DNA from: a bacterium | GTDB lineage: Bacteria; Desulfobacterota; DSWW01 | Direction: 5' to 3' | NCBI GenBank assembly: GCA_028277985.1 | Contig: JANQFG010000106.1 | Location: 62,001 to 126,000 of the forward strand | Length of the DNA: 64,000 bases | Part shown: positions 1 to 8,847 of the stretch, piece after piece | Layout of the letters: every line of letters begins with the position of its first letter | How positions within the stretch are numbered: position 1 is the stretch's first letter | Position numbers and translations under genes: made by a program | The notes under the pieces: generated by a model | What the model was told of the DNA's origin: nothing | The model's input: the letters and a program-made list of their open reading frames with translations, nothing else | Databases searched by the model: none

Positions 1-1
1 T

Positions 2-37
2 GACGAGCGGCTCGCCGCCCTGCTATACCCCGCCTGA
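2..37 (+). CDS. 3' end of an unidentified gene (partial)
   Basis: The first bases read in one frame as DERLAALLYPA followed by TGA at 35-37. This looks like a natural C-terminus of a gene that begins before the window. Only 11 residues are visible, so no function can be given. It lies 42 bp upstream of the next gene on the same strand and could share its transcript. Confidence 0.35.
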   Translation, partial: DERLAALLYPA

Positions 38-79
38 GTCCGGCAAAGAACCCCCACGGAAGATGACAGGAGACGGTCG

Positions 80-442
80 ATGGCAAAGAAGAGTGTCATG
101 ATCCTTCTCACCTACACACCCCGGGAGGATGTTCCGTTAGAGGAGTACCACGCATGGCTCCGTGATGTGGACAACCCGTTCTTCAACAGCAGGGCCGGAG
201 TCAAGCACTACACGAACTGGCGTGTCGTCGAACCCAAGGTTGGAAGCCCGTCCTTCACGCATTTCGATCTCCTCTATGTGGAAGACATGGATGGGTTCGA
301 GGCGGTCTTCGGCGACGAGGCCGTGGCCGAGTTCGCCAAGGGATGGGTCCGGAAATGGGGGAAGATCCCCGACCCGGGTCTCCCAGACCAGAGCGAGAAC
401 TATCACGCCTACCTGTGTGAAGAGGTAGCCGGCCCCGGGTAG
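80..442 (+). CDS. Small conserved protein, possible dimeric alpha-beta barrel
   Basis: A 120-residue soluble protein with no signal peptide. The start ATG is preceded by GGAGA seven bases upstream, a good ribosome site. The size, the VMILLTYTP opening strand and the many aromatic and acidic residues resemble EthD/REDY-type small ferredoxin-like barrels, but this is a fold-level impression and not a recognised family match. Its neighbour is a convergently oriented CrtI-like FAD oxidoreductase. The function is unknown; it could bind a small hydrophobic substrate if the barrel assignment is right. Confidence 0.65.
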   Translation: MAKKSVMILLTYTPREDVPLEEYHAWLRDVDNPFFNSRAGVKHYTNWRVVEPKVGSPSFTHFDLLYVEDMDGFEAVFGDEAVAEFAKGWVRKWGKIPDPGLPDQSENYHAYLCEEVAGPG

Positions 443-530
443 AGCTGGAGCACCTGCCGAGTCGTGTCATGAGGCGGAGATTGCCTCGGTGGCTGCCGTT
501 CCCCCGAAAATTCCACTGTCTGAGCGGGCA

Positions 531-1961
531 TCAGGGGATCAGGGAGGCGGCGATCAGCCCGGATTGCATGACGCTTCCGGTGCCGGGGCCCGGAGCCGTC
601 CAGTGCCCGGCCAGATAGAGCCCGTCGATGGGCGTTTGGTTCGGGGGCCTCAAAGCGTCTACCTCGGGGCTGCACTCCCAGCCGGCAACGGCCCCTTCCA
701 TGTTCCCGGTGTAACGGACCAGGGTGTCCGGCGTGGCTGCATCGACGAGCACGATGTTCTTCCGCAAACCGGGGATCGCCTGCTCCGTCCTGTCGATCAT
801 TCGTTCGACAAAGTCTTTCTTCTTGTCTTTCCAACTGATTCCGGCCAGCCTGTAGGGCAGGGTCGCGTACAGGACGACCAGATGGTGCCCGTCCGGAGCC
901 ATGAACGGGTTGGTCAAGGTTGGGATGCCGATCCAGGCGTTGTTCCGCTCCATATCGCCTCTTTGCATCGCTTCATACTGTCCGTCCAGATCGTAGTCGG
1001 GGAGCAGGCAGATCGCGGGCGCCATCTCCTCAAGGCCGAGGCCTTCCGCCTTTACCCCAAGGAAGACGTTGAAGGCGGAACACATGGGGCGGGCCTTGTC
1101 GAGTTGCGCACGAAGGTTCTCCGGCAACGCCTCTCTACCTATCATTGACAGGAATGTCGTGCGGGCGTCCGCGTTGGACACCACCGTCTCCGCCCGGATC
1201 TCCTCTCCGCTCTCGAGCAGAACGCCGGTGACCCTGCCATCTCGGACCGAAATGGTCTGCACCGGAGCTGATTCTCGGATTTCTCCGCCATGACCCCGAA
1301 TCGTTTCTTCGAGGGCGTCGACAAGAGTCCGGATTCCGCCGACAGGCAGGAAGGCTCCGTTGAAAACGACCGAGGCGGTAAATGCGGATACGAGGAGGCT
1401 CGAGATTCGCGAGGGGGGAAGTCCGAAGTAGGTGCCGTAGGCCGCGATGATCGCTCGAAGCTCCTGCTCCCGTGTGAACTCATCGAGCAGATCCTTCATC
1501 ACCCTTGGAGCGTACTGCGCCACCAGAGGGCTCGTTTCCGGGGATTCACCCAGATCCTGGGCGATCCGGTTCATTCGATCAAAGACTCCTTCGATTCCTG
1601 CCGCTTCGTTCGGGAACATGCCTTTCAGCATGCTGACAAACTCGCTGACCTCTTTCGGCACCCTGACGGTGCGGTCCGGAAAGACGAAGTGACTCGTGGG
1701 GTCAAAGCGGGAGAACCGGACCTTCTGTTTCAAAGCCAGGTGTTCGAGCAGCCGGGTCAGAGCACCCTCCGGGCCGCCCTCTGCCATCATATGGAGACAG
1801 GGCTCGATGACGAACCCGCTTCTCTTGTAGGTGGCTTGGTATCCTCCCAGGGACGGATTCCTTTCGAGGAGCAGCGTCTTCTTGCCTCTTCGCGTCAGAG
1901 CCGCGCCGCAGGTGAGTCCGCCCAGCCCACCGCCGATGATCACGACCTCGTATGCGTCCAT
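531..1961 (-). CDS. CrtI/phytoene-desaturase-like FAD oxidoreductase
   Basis: A 476-residue flavoprotein of the carotenoid desaturase / retinol saturase superfamily. The N-terminus carries a Rossmann dinucleotide motif GGGLGG (residues 10-15) followed by an ERN acidic residue and GGY. The C-terminus has the family FAD-binding block GLYLAGHWTAPGPGTGSV. Such enzymes oxidise, reduce or isomerise polyene or lipid-like substrates; the actual substrate cannot be read from sequence. The start was placed at MDAYEV, preceded by GAGGGGGAT, rather than the upstream in-frame ATG 13 codons earlier. It sits 55 bp downstream of an acyltransferase on the same strand, so it probably forms an operon with it and the radical SAM gene before it. 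A lipid or isoprenoid modification pathway is an inference. Confidence 0.88.
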   Translation of the reverse strand: MDAYEVVIIGGGLGGLTCGAALTRRGKKTLLLERNPSLGGYQATYKRSGFVIEPCLHMMAEGGPEGALTRLLEHLALKQKVRFSRFDPTSHFVFPDRTVRVPKEVSEFVSMLKGMFPNEAAGIEGVFDRMNRIAQDLGESPETSPLVAQYAPRVMKDLLDEFTREQELRAIIAAYGTYFGLPPSRISSLLVSAFTASVVFNGAFLPVGGIRTLVDALEETIRGHGGEIRESAPVQTISVRDGRVTGVLLESGEEIRAETVVSNADARTTFLSMIGREALPENLRAQLDKARPMCSAFNVFLGVKAEGLGLEEMAPAICLLPDYDLDGQYEAMQRGDMERNNAWIGIPTLTNPFMAPDGHHLVVLYATLPYRLAGISWKDKKKDFVERMIDRTEQAIPGLRKNIVLVDAATPDTLVRYTGNMEGAVAGWECSPEVDALRPPNQTPIDGLYLAGHWTAPGPGTGSVMQSGLIAASLIP

Positions 1962-2016
1962 GGTTCCATCCCCCTCGTGGGTCAGGAGGTGTGCGTGCAA
2001 ACCCTTCGAGTCGAAT

Positions 2017-2817
2017 CTAGTTGCCTACCTTCGGGCTCGGATCTTTCGATTGTGAAGCCGGTTCCCATCCCTCGGGGAAGCGGGCGAGCAGGCGCTCGTC
2101 TACGGAGCGATCCAGCAGGTTGAAACACTTGTAGGTGGTTTCCAGGAGCTGATTCTCCACGTAACGATGAAATCCTTTGAAAACCTCCTTCTGTTCCAGA
2201 TCGTCCGGCAACTCGAACGGGCCCTCTGCCATGATCACGATCTTGTTGAAAGGCAGGGGGAACACCATCCTGTCCCATGTGCGAAGCAGGATCCGTCTCT
2301 TGCACCAGATGCGGACCACGTAGACCGGAGTCTGAATCTTCATGGCCATGACGATGATCCCCGTCTTCATCCGATAGGCCGGGCCGGATGACCCGTCCAC
2401 CGTGATGCCCACCGCGGGCCGCTCGAGCTTCCTGAGATGATCGATGAATTCCGCGAGCACCTTTTTTCGGCGGCTCTCCCGCTTGCTCGATCCTCCCCGG
2501 AAGACCGTATAGTTGCAGAGCTCGAGGAGGCGAGTGATCACCTCGCCCGAATCCCCCACACTCGCGATGGTTTGCGGACGAAGCCTTTTGTACACCCAGG
2601 GTACGCAGAGCACGTCCTGGTGCCAGACGGCCCCAACGAATCCGCGCCCGTGCTCGCTCAACGCCTCGTCGAGAGGAGAGCTCAGGTCAATGATCTTGCT
2701 GGTGGCCCAGACAAACCAGAAATAGGCGAAATACACATACGGGACCGTGTATTTCGCCAGCTGAACGAGCCCTTTGTTGATGTACCGATGCCACTCGAGC
2801 TTCTTCTTGTTTTCCAC
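2017..2817 (-). CDS. Lysophospholipid acyltransferase family protein (DUF374)
   Basis: A 266-residue protein resembling DUF374 members of the LPLAT superfamily. Family hallmarks are the H-containing block WHQDVL, GDSGEVI, TVFRGGSSKRES, ITVDGSSGPAYRMK and the WDRMVFPLPF stretch. These enzymes transfer acyl groups to lipid A-like or lyso-lipid acceptors at the inner membrane; a hydrophobic stretch lies near residues 15-40. The start is a GTG preceded by AGAAGGA, only 10 bp after the stop of the radical SAM gene, so the two are translationally close. A longer in-frame extension exists but overlaps that gene and reads as out-of-frame sequence. The substrate is unknown. Confidence 0.85.
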   Translation of the reverse strand: MENKKKLEWHRYINKGLVQLAKYTVPYVYFAYFWFVWATSKIIDLSSPLDEALSEHGRGFVGAVWHQDVLCVPWVYKRLRPQTIASVGDSGEVITRLLELCNYTVFRGGSSKRESRRKKVLAEFIDHLRKLERPAVGITVDGSSGPAYRMKTGIIVMAMKIQTPVYVVRIWCKRRILLRTWDRMVFPLPFNKIVIMAEGPFELPDDLEQKEVFKGFHRYVENQLLETTYKCFNLLDRSVDERLLARFPEGWEPASQSKDPSPKVGN

Positions 2818-2827
2818 GGTCGTCCTT

Positions 2828-3730
2828 CTAGAGGCCTCGCATGTGCTCGGGCCGCAGAGGGACCCTCCGCTTTCGGGCATCACGAATGATCTTGAGCAGG
2901 CGAGCCTTGTCCCGGGGCAGGGTCCCACCAAGGGGAAGATAGTTGGAGGCATGATTCGTCCGGAAGACGATCTCCCTGTCGGTCTCGAGGTGTTCCAGCA
3001 CCACTTCGAGCTCGTCGATGATCTCTTCCTGAGACAGAAGCTCGAATTCACCTCGGGAGATCCACTCTTCGACGGGGAGCCCGGGGACCACCATCAGGGT
3101 AAGGGCCCCGAGATAGTGAGGCCGGATTCTGGAGAGGATGCTGCCCGTGTCCCGGGCATGGGCAAGGCTCTGTTTCCGGCCGCCCAACCCTAGAATCACG
3201 GTGATCGAAATCTCGAAACCTGCCTCGACGGCACGGGAACAGGCCCGAACCGTATCTTCGGCGGTCACCCCCTTGTTGTGCATCTCGAGAATCGCCTCGC
3301 TTCCGCTCTCGAGGCCGATGTAGAGAAGCGAGATGCCGGATTGCCGGATCCGCTTCAGGTCCTCGTCCGACTTGCGGAGGATGTCGTTGGCGCAAGCGTA
3401 GACACTGACTCTTTCGAGAGCAGGGAAGAGTGTGTAGGCGTGGTTGCTGATCTTTTCCAGCTGGCCTGCCCGCATGATCATGGCATTCGAGTCCAGTAGA
3501 AAGATCCTGCGCACACCCGGTCCGGTCTGCTCGAGAGCCTCGTCCAGGTCCTGCATGACGTCCTTTGCCGGGCGAACCTTGAACTTCTTCGCAGGAATCT
3601 GGCGGTCGATCAGCCAGGAGCCGCAGAAATAGCAGTGACCCTGTGCCGCACTGGCGCAGCCGATAGTGGCCTGAATGAGGAGGCTGCCCGCCTCAGAGGG
3701 CGGCCGGTAGATCGGTTCGACGTAGAGCAT
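2828..3730 (-). CDS. Radical SAM protein with a widened cysteine motif
   Basis: A 300-residue radical SAM enzyme. It belongs by sequence style to the family opening YRPPSEA.SLLIQATIGC, with later LYIGLESGSE and ILGLGGRKQSLAH blocks. The cluster cysteines are C25, C33 and C36, giving C-x7-C-x2-C with aromatic F35 before the last cysteine, whereas the common forms are C-x3-C-x2-C or, in this family, C-x4-C-x2-C. The extra residues may still coordinate a 4Fe-4S cluster for S-adenosylmethionine cleavage. It is the first gene of a three-gene run (radical SAM, acyltransferase, FAD oxidoreductase). The substrate is unknown, and the lipid context is only suggestive. Confidence 0.85.
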   Translation of the reverse strand: MLYVEPIYRPPSEAGSLLIQATIGCASAAQGHCYFCGSWLIDRQIPAKKFKVRPAKDVMQDLDEALEQTGPGVRRIFLLDSNAMIMRAGQLEKISNHAYTLFPALERVSVYACANDILRKSDEDLKRIRQSGISLLYIGLESGSEAILEMHNKGVTAEDTVRACSRAVEAGFEISITVILGLGGRKQSLAHARDTGSILSRIRPHYLGALTLMVVPGLPVEEWISRGEFELLSQEEIIDELEVVLEHLETDREIVFRTNHASNYLPLGGTLPRDKARLLKIIRDARKRRVPLRPEHMRGL

Positions 3731-3854
3731 TTCTTCGTTCCATCAGGGTTGGGGTTGAGTGCCTGAGCCTCGTGGATTCCGTCCCGAATCTAAACAACTA
3801 GGATAGTTCATGTAGGGCGGATCAGGCAAGACCCGCCTCCCCGTCGCGCGGTTT

Positions 3855-5084
3855 CTACGATTCGGAACGCTGGTTCCATGGGGCCACGCGAAAGAGGAGC
3901 AGCATTCCGGGGATCGCGATCAGGGTGCAGGTCACGAAGAAGGTCTCCCAGCCGAGATGTTTCGCAAGATACCCGGTCGACGCCCCCATGATGACCCTGG
4001 GAACGCCCATCAGGCTGGTCAACAGGGCGTACTGGGTCGCCGTGAATCTCCGGTTGCACAGGCTGGCCATATAGGCTACGTAGGCCGCCGTGCCCATGCC
4101 GCCGCTGAGGTTCTCGAAACCTACGACCGCGGCGAGCGCAGGGATCTCACTGCCCACCCGAGCCAGGACGGCGAAGAAGAAGGTGGAAGCCGCCTGCAGG
4201 GCGCCGAAAACCCAGAGAGAGCGGTGAATCCCGAGCTTCAGGATCAACACCCCCCCGCCGAGCCCCCCGATGATGGTGGCCCAGAAACCGAAAAGCTTCG
4301 CCACCGCCCCGATTTCGGTCTTGGTGAAACCGATGTCGAGGTAGAAGGGGTTGAGCATCTCGCTCGCCATGGAGTCACCGATCTTGTAGAGAAGGATGAA
4401 GGCAAGGATGACCCAGGCGCCGTCTCGTTGGAAGAACTCGACAAAGGGCTGCACGACCGCTTCCAGTATCGTTTTGGGCGGAGCAGCGTCCTCCTCAGGG
4501 TCAGGTGACAGAATGGTGGCCACGACGCAGGCTCCCATGATCCATGCCATGATGAGGTAGACCTGTCTCCATGGGATTTGATCGGCGAGGATGGCTGCAA
4601 GAGCTCCTGCGACGAGCATGGCGACCCGGTAGCCGTTCACGGCGAGAGCGGAGCCGAGGCCCAGCTCTTCATCGCGAAGAAGATCACGCCGGTATGCGTC
4701 GACGGCGATGTCCTGGCTGGCGCTGAAGAAGGCCACGAACAAGGCGACCAGCGCCACGGACCAGGGGGAGTGGGCGGGATTCGTCATGGCGAGACACGAA
4801 ATCCCGAGGATGAGAGCGATCTGGCAGATGAGAATCCATCCGCGCCTGCGTCCGAGAAAGGGAGGCACGAACCGGTCCATCACCGGCGCCCAGAGGAATT
4901 TCAGCGTGTAGGGCAATCCGACCAGGGAGAAGATCCCGATGATGGTCAGATCAACGTCCTGGTCCTTCATCCAAAGCTTGAGGGTCCCGCCGATGAGCAG
5001 GAGGGGCAGCCCCGACGAAAAACCGAGGACTAGAACGGAAAGCATCTTCCTGCTGAAGATCGAGCGGATGATCGAAGTCTGCAT
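3855..5084 (-). CDS. AmpG-like MFS permease
   Basis: A 409-residue polytopic membrane protein of the major facilitator superfamily, with about 12 hydrophobic segments. The opening FSSGLPLLLIGGTLKLWMKD, GLPYTLKFLWAPVMDR and RRRGW blocks are typical of the AmpG / acetyl-CoA transporter family. AmpG imports anhydro-muropeptides for cell-wall recycling in Gram-negative bacteria; relatives carry other substrates. An MltA lytic transglycosylase, which makes such muropeptides, is encoded elsewhere in the window. The start lies 12 bp from the edge of a dispersed repeat element, so any private promoter would be in or beyond that element; read-through from the upstream GMC gene is also possible. Confidence 0.85.
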   Translation of the reverse strand: MQTSIIRSIFSRKMLSVLVLGFSSGLPLLLIGGTLKLWMKDQDVDLTIIGIFSLVGLPYTLKFLWAPVMDRFVPPFLGRRRGWILICQIALILGISCLAMTNPAHSPWSVALVALFVAFFSASQDIAVDAYRRDLLRDEELGLGSALAVNGYRVAMLVAGALAAILADQIPWRQVYLIMAWIMGACVVATILSPDPEEDAAPPKTILEAVVQPFVEFFQRDGAWVILAFILLYKIGDSMASEMLNPFYLDIGFTKTEIGAVAKLFGFWATIIGGLGGGVLILKLGIHRSLWVFGALQAASTFFFAVLARVGSEIPALAAVVGFENLSGGMGTAAYVAYMASLCNRRFTATQYALLTSLMGVPRVIMGASTGYLAKHLGWETFFVTCTLIAIPGMLLLFRVAPWNQRSES

Positions 5085-5095
5085 GGGACCGCCCT

Positions 5096-5252
5096 AGCCC
5101 GAACATTTCATGAACAATGCCGAGAGGTTTAGAGAATGCCTTGCCGATTTCACCGCATATGCCGCGTTTTGACCCCTTCGCGGTGAAAACCACAGCTTCA
5201 GGACTCAAAACACGGCCTCTGCAGCAAACTCGACTCGTGAAATATCCGGGCT
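5096..5252. repeat. Dispersed inverted-repeat-bounded element, copy 1 (157 bp)
   Basis: The outer ends AGCCCGAACATTTCATGA and the reverse complement of TCGTGAAATATCCGGGCT form an imperfect terminal inverted repeat (14 of 17 core positions). The same ends and about 80 bp of internal sequence recur at 20063-20182. Copy 1 has extra internal sequence that includes a perfect 9-bp hairpin arm pair TTTCACCGC / GCGGTGAAA. It is non-coding and sits between the GMC and AmpG-like genes. It resembles a MITE or REP-type element, and no transposase is nearby. Confidence 0.75.
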
Positions 5253-5265
5253 GGCAGGAAACCGG

Positions 5266-6720
5266 TTAGTCCTCCACGGGGGAGCTGTCCGACGGCGCTG
5301 CTGCGGGTTGCTCGGTTTTTCCGGTAGCCTTCTTCTTCGTCTTCGCCGTTGTCTTTCGCGGCGCGGACTTGGTCTTGGCCCGGGGCTTCGCCTTCGGCTT
5401 GTCCTTGCTCAGGAGATGCTTCGCCAGCCTCTTCGACAGGGCGATCAGGGTCAGGACGGTGGGTCGGTCGAGAGCCTCGGGGAAGCAGCTCGCGTCACTC
5501 ACGAACAAGCCCTTGAAAGGCGTTTCCAGCTGGGTGCTCAGGAGATCGCCGATACGGACGGTGCCGCTTGGATGCGTCCCCCGGAGGGGTCCCACGAACA
5601 CCGAGTCCGGCTTGCAGCCCGCCCGGATCAGGATCTTTCGGGCCAGGTTGGAGGCATGGTTCAACCGCCAGCGGTCCTGCTCGGTCAGCGTCTTGGAGAT
5701 CTTGCCCTCCATATTGACACCGCCCGATATCTCGTCCTTCAGCTTGATCATGATGCCCATGGTCCTGCCGTATCGAAGGAATCGAAGCGGATTCCTCGGC
5801 CCGCGCAGAGTGTGAATCAAAGGATAGAGAAGCCATGGGTCGATGAGGGTGCTCAGCATGTATCCGTTCTTGTCGTCACAGTAGGAGACCGCCATGGGAG
5901 GATCCAGGTGCATCCCCTCGTTGCGCGACTCACCACAGACCATCACGGTGGTGTCCATGGTCATGCCTCTTCCCGCCTCGGACAACCCGGAGTGCTGCAG
6001 GATGACCGGGGAGCCGATCCCTCCGGCCGCCAGGATCACCGTGGGCGCCTCAACACGGAGGACCCCCTTGCCGCCGGCCACGGCCGCCACCACACCCTCT
6101 GCTTTTCCGTTGCTAACGAGAACTTCTTTGACGGTCATCCCGGTGAGGAGCTCGCATCCGGCCTGCACCGCCTCATCGACATACTCGTTGGCCGTCCATT
6201 TTGCACCACAGCGGCATCCGAGCATGCAGCTCGCCCCGCAATCGAAAGGCTCGCCTCGACTCACATTCGTGAACTTCGGCTGCGGTTCCCACTCGTAGCC
6301 CAGCTCGCCTGCCGCTTCCTGGACTCGCTGGGTCGCTCGTCCCCAGAGCGGGCGGGCCAACGGAGCGATGTTCAGTTCCCCGATCGTCTGCTTTACAAAG
6401 GAATCGACGTTGACCTTGTATTTGTTCTTCAGCCATGCGGGCGGGGGAGAGGCACAGCCGCAGAACAGGTTCGTCGAGCCGCCGGTCATGATGCCCCGCA
6501 CGATCTGCAGGCCTTCCTCGGTCATCTGCATGCCCATCTTGTCGCAGTAGATCAGGCAGCCCAGGTGCGTTCCGTAGTACCATTTTCCCCGGTGATCCTT
6601 GCCGCGCTCGAGCAGGATGACCTTCTTGCCGCCGAGGGCCAGTTGGCGTGCCGCGGTGGCACCCCCCGGCCCGGATCCGACGACCACGTAGTCAGCCTGT
6701 TTCCTAAGGTACGTGCCCAT
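5266..6720 (-). CDS. GMC-family FAD-dependent oxidoreductase
   Basis: A 484-residue enzyme. The N-terminal Rossmann motif is GSGPGG (residues 15-20), and the C-terminal GMC signature holds THPSGTVRIGD and FVSDASCFPEALDRPT. A cysteine cluster C161, C165, C169, C171 followed by GAKW is reminiscent of long-chain-alcohol-oxidase-type GMC proteins, which keep a CxxCxxGCxxGAK block. The last ~45 residues are a Lys/Ala/Pro-rich, disordered tail ending in an acidic patch, unusual for the family. The start ATG follows AAGGAG. The likely role is oxidation of an alcohol or sterol-like substrate; the actual substrate is unknown. Confidence 0.85.
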   Translation of the reverse strand: MGTYLRKQADYVVVGSGPGGATAARQLALGGKKVILLERGKDHRGKWYYGTHLGCLIYCDKMGMQMTEEGLQIVRGIMTGGSTNLFCGCASPPPAWLKNKYKVNVDSFVKQTIGELNIAPLARPLWGRATQRVQEAAGELGYEWEPQPKFTNVSRGEPFDCGASCMLGCRCGAKWTANEYVDEAVQAGCELLTGMTVKEVLVSNGKAEGVVAAVAGGKGVLRVEAPTVILAAGGIGSPVILQHSGLSEAGRGMTMDTTVMVCGESRNEGMHLDPPMAVSYCDDKNGYMLSTLIDPWLLYPLIHTLRGPRNPLRFLRYGRTMGIMIKLKDEISGGVNMEGKISKTLTEQDRWRLNHASNLARKILIRAGCKPDSVFVGPLRGTHPSGTVRIGDLLSTQLETPFKGLFVSDASCFPEALDRPTVLTLIALSKRLAKHLLSKDKPKAKPRAKTKSAPRKTTAKTKKKATGKTEQPAAAPSDSSPVED

Positions 6721-6806
6721 TCTCTCTCCTTCTTGTCGCCTCCGACCCGCTCAGCTCGTTCGGTTCTCTTCGTCTGTATCAGCATCCGTTCCGGAAGGTG
6801 GTGCTG

Positions 6807-7322
6807 CTAGAGGATCTCCCCGTCTTTGGGCTCGGACGGCCCCAGATCCTCTTCTTGCGGATACCAGCTCTCCTGGTCTCCTGTGTCCTGCAGCCTTTCG
6901 AGGGCTTTTTCCAGGTTGGGGAAGACGTGCTTCGCAATCCGGTGCCGGACCTTTTCAAAGAGCTTCGGGTTCCGTTTGAATTCCTGCAGAAGACGGGCCC
7001 GGGGGATACGGTACAGGTGGCAGTCCTCCAGACAGCGAATCGTGAAATCCAGTTGATACGGTTGGATCAGCGAGGAGAAACCCATGGTCTCTCCCGGTTC
7101 TTTCTTTGCGATGATGACCCTCTCGCCGGTCTTCGGGTGTCTTGCTACGAGCTCGGTCTTCCCCTTGCGCAGCAGGAAGACGTACTTCGCCTCGTCTCCG
7201 TCAAAGGCTAGAACCGTATCAAAGGGGTAGAACACCTCCTCGCAGAACCGCCGGATCGGTTCGATTTCTTCAGGTGTCATGTCCTCGAGGATCTTCATCT
7301 GAGGAAGTTCAAAGGGCTTCAT
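6807..7322 (-). CDS. Cyclic-nucleotide-binding domain protein (no HTH)
   Basis: A 171-residue protein made mostly of one CRP/cNMP-type beta-roll: EEVFYPFDTVLAFDGDEAKYVFLLRKGKTELVA, then PGETMGFSSL (phosphate-binding cassette-like) and RCLEDCHLYRIPR. There is no DNA-binding helix-turn-helix after the roll; the C-terminus is a helix and a short acidic tail. It is probably a small-molecule sensor that acts on a partner. The start ATG follows GGAGG at proper spacing; the frame is open further upstream but that part has no coding character. It may be co-transcribed with the GMC gene 86 bp downstream. Confidence 0.8.
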   Translation of the reverse strand: MKPFELPQMKILEDMTPEEIEPIRRFCEEVFYPFDTVLAFDGDEAKYVFLLRKGKTELVARHPKTGERVIIAKKEPGETMGFSSLIQPYQLDFTIRCLEDCHLYRIPRARLLQEFKRNPKLFEKVRHRIAKHVFPNLEKALERLQDTGDQESWYPQEEDLGPSEPKDGEIL

Positions 7323-7466
7323 GATGCAAGGCCTCCAAAGCTTGGGCGTAACGGCGGCAATAACGAAGCCGCACAACCCTACAACCCTGAACCCATTGAG
7401 GTTGTGCGGGAACCAGAAGCCTCGGTATGCTACCAGATCGGGCCTGCCAAGATCAAATTTCGCGGC

Positions 7467-7501
7467 ATCCCTGTTCAGAATTCGATTCGCTTCGGCTCCG
7501 T
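7467..7501. repeat. Degenerate 35-bp repeat, copy A
   Basis: ATCCCTGTTCAGAATTCGAT and the following bases match 12595-12629 at 29 of 35 positions. Both copies are intergenic. The sequence around 7520-7550 also weakly resembles the sequence around 12710-12740 (CGAAATCGGAA versus CGAATCGGAAA), so these may be remnants of a longer repeat. Confidence 0.4.
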
Positions 7502-7602
7502 CGCCCCGCCCTCTGCAGAGTTGTAGATATAGATCGAAATCGGAACAGGCGATGGTACCGGAGGCCCGGTGCCTCACCTCCCATGAGCGTTCTTTCGGGG
7601 GG

Positions 7603-8847
7603 CTAAGACGAGGGCACGGCGTAGTGATACCCGAGGTCCACGGTGCCTTCGTCCTGGATGCCGTCGGTTCGTGTCGTGTCCTCCTCGAGCCCCGCCTCCT
7701 CTGCAGTGCGATCTCCGGCGTCCACGCAGGGACTTCTGCCCAACTGCTGCTGGTCACTGCGAAGCGTGTCCGGCTCGCTCAGGTAGAAGGCTGTCCACGG
7801 GGTCTCCTCCGGCTCCACGAGGGTCAGCGGCACGAAGCGCGGGTCCGCGTCGAGTATGTTTTCGCTCTGGAGGCTGCAAAGCGAAGGCTGTGCATTGCAG
7901 TTCGAAGTCAGCCCAACTTCGCCCGTTCCCCCCTGGAGATCCACATGAGAGAGGGAGAGGGACGTGCTGCCCACTTGCTGTGGGTCAAGATCCAGGACCA
8001 TCGTGCCGCCGGGGGGCGACGAATGGAAGAAGCATATGCTGTTTGTCCATTCCGATTTCGCGTTCAAAAGGTACAGTGCGCCTGCCTGTGCGGAAGCCGA
8101 GTTACCTTGCAGTGTGCAGTTCGACAGGACAACATCGGCCCCGTACCGGCCGCTGATCGCGCCGCCGTCCGCGGCCTCGTTCTCGGAAAAGAGGCAGTTG
8201 ACCAGGTCCACCTTGCCGTAAACAACACAAAGGGCTCCTCCCTGTCCGGCTGCCGTGTTCCCCTGGAAGATCACGTTCTCGATGTCCGGACTCGACCCGG
8301 TGGAAAAGCTGTAAATGCCTCCACCGTCTCCTTCTGCATGGTTCTCGAGCAGGATACAGTCCCGAATCGTCGGCCCCGCGGAGATCAGCTGGATGCCTCC
8401 ACCGTGTTCTACCGTGTCCTCCCCGGAGACGGCCCTTCCGTTCGTGATCGTGAATCCTTCCAGGATCGAGTCATCGTCCTCATTGCCGTCGAAGGTAACC
8501 ACGGTCCCCTGTTCCCTGCCGTCGATGATCGTCTTCTCCGGCCCTGCCGAGGACCGGACCGTGATCGCCTTTCCCTGGAACCGGATCCTCTGCCTGTAGG
8601 TTCCGGAGTAGACGAGACAGGTATCTCCGTTGGCCGAGGCGGAGATGCACTCCTGGACCGTTCCGAAGTCCGCACCCCCGCTGTTGCTCACCGTCCTCGT
8701 TTGCGGACCCTCCGGCGTGTCGTCGCTCCCGCAGCCGACTGCAAGGATCATCGCCGCGGCCAGGGCGGCTGCGCGCAACCCGGTCCTTCCGATTCGGGCC
8801 TTCCGAGGCCCCTTCTCTTTCCGTCGCTTCTCTTTTTTCGTTTTCAT
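7603..8847 (-). CDS. Lipoprotein with right-handed parallel beta-helix
   Basis: A 414-residue exported lipoprotein. The N-terminus is very Lys/Arg-rich, followed by a hydrophobic stretch and lipobox LAVGC with the lipidated cysteine at residue 39. The mature part shows repeated GGGIYSF, GGALCVVYG, GGAISGRYG and AGALYLLNA rungs spaced 20-30 residues apart, typical of pectate-lyase-like beta-helix proteins (polymorphic outer-membrane/NosD style). The end holds RSPCVDAGD, common in choice-of-anchor beta-helix proteins. Its ATG overlaps the stop of the DUF6178 gene (ATGA), so translation is coupled. No catalytic residues could be assigned. Confidence 0.85.
   Translation of the reverse strand: MKTKKEKRRKEKGPRKARIGRTGLRAAALAAAMILAVGCGSDDTPEGPQTRTVSNSGGADFGTVQECISASANGDTCLVYSGTYRQRIRFQGKAITVRSSAGPEKTIIDGREQGTVVTFDGNEDDDSILEGFTITNGRAVSGEDTVEHGGGIQLISAGPTIRDCILLENHAEGDGGGIYSFSTGSSPDIENVIFQGNTAAGQGGALCVVYGKVDLVNCLFSENEAADGGAISGRYGADVVLSNCTLQGNSASAQAGALYLLNAKSEWTNSICFFHSSPPGGTMVLDLDPQQVGSTSLSLSHVDLQGGTGEVGLTSNCNAQPSLCSLQSENILDADPRFVPLTLVEPEETPWTAFYLSEPDTLRSDQQQLGRSPCVDAGDRTAEEAGLEEDTTRTDGIQDEGTVDLGYHYAVPSS

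Noticed and set aside
2818..3051. N-terminal extension of the DUF374 gene
   Set aside because: It overlaps the radical SAM gene out of frame and reads as low-quality sequence; the GTG at 2817 with AGAAGGA is a better start.
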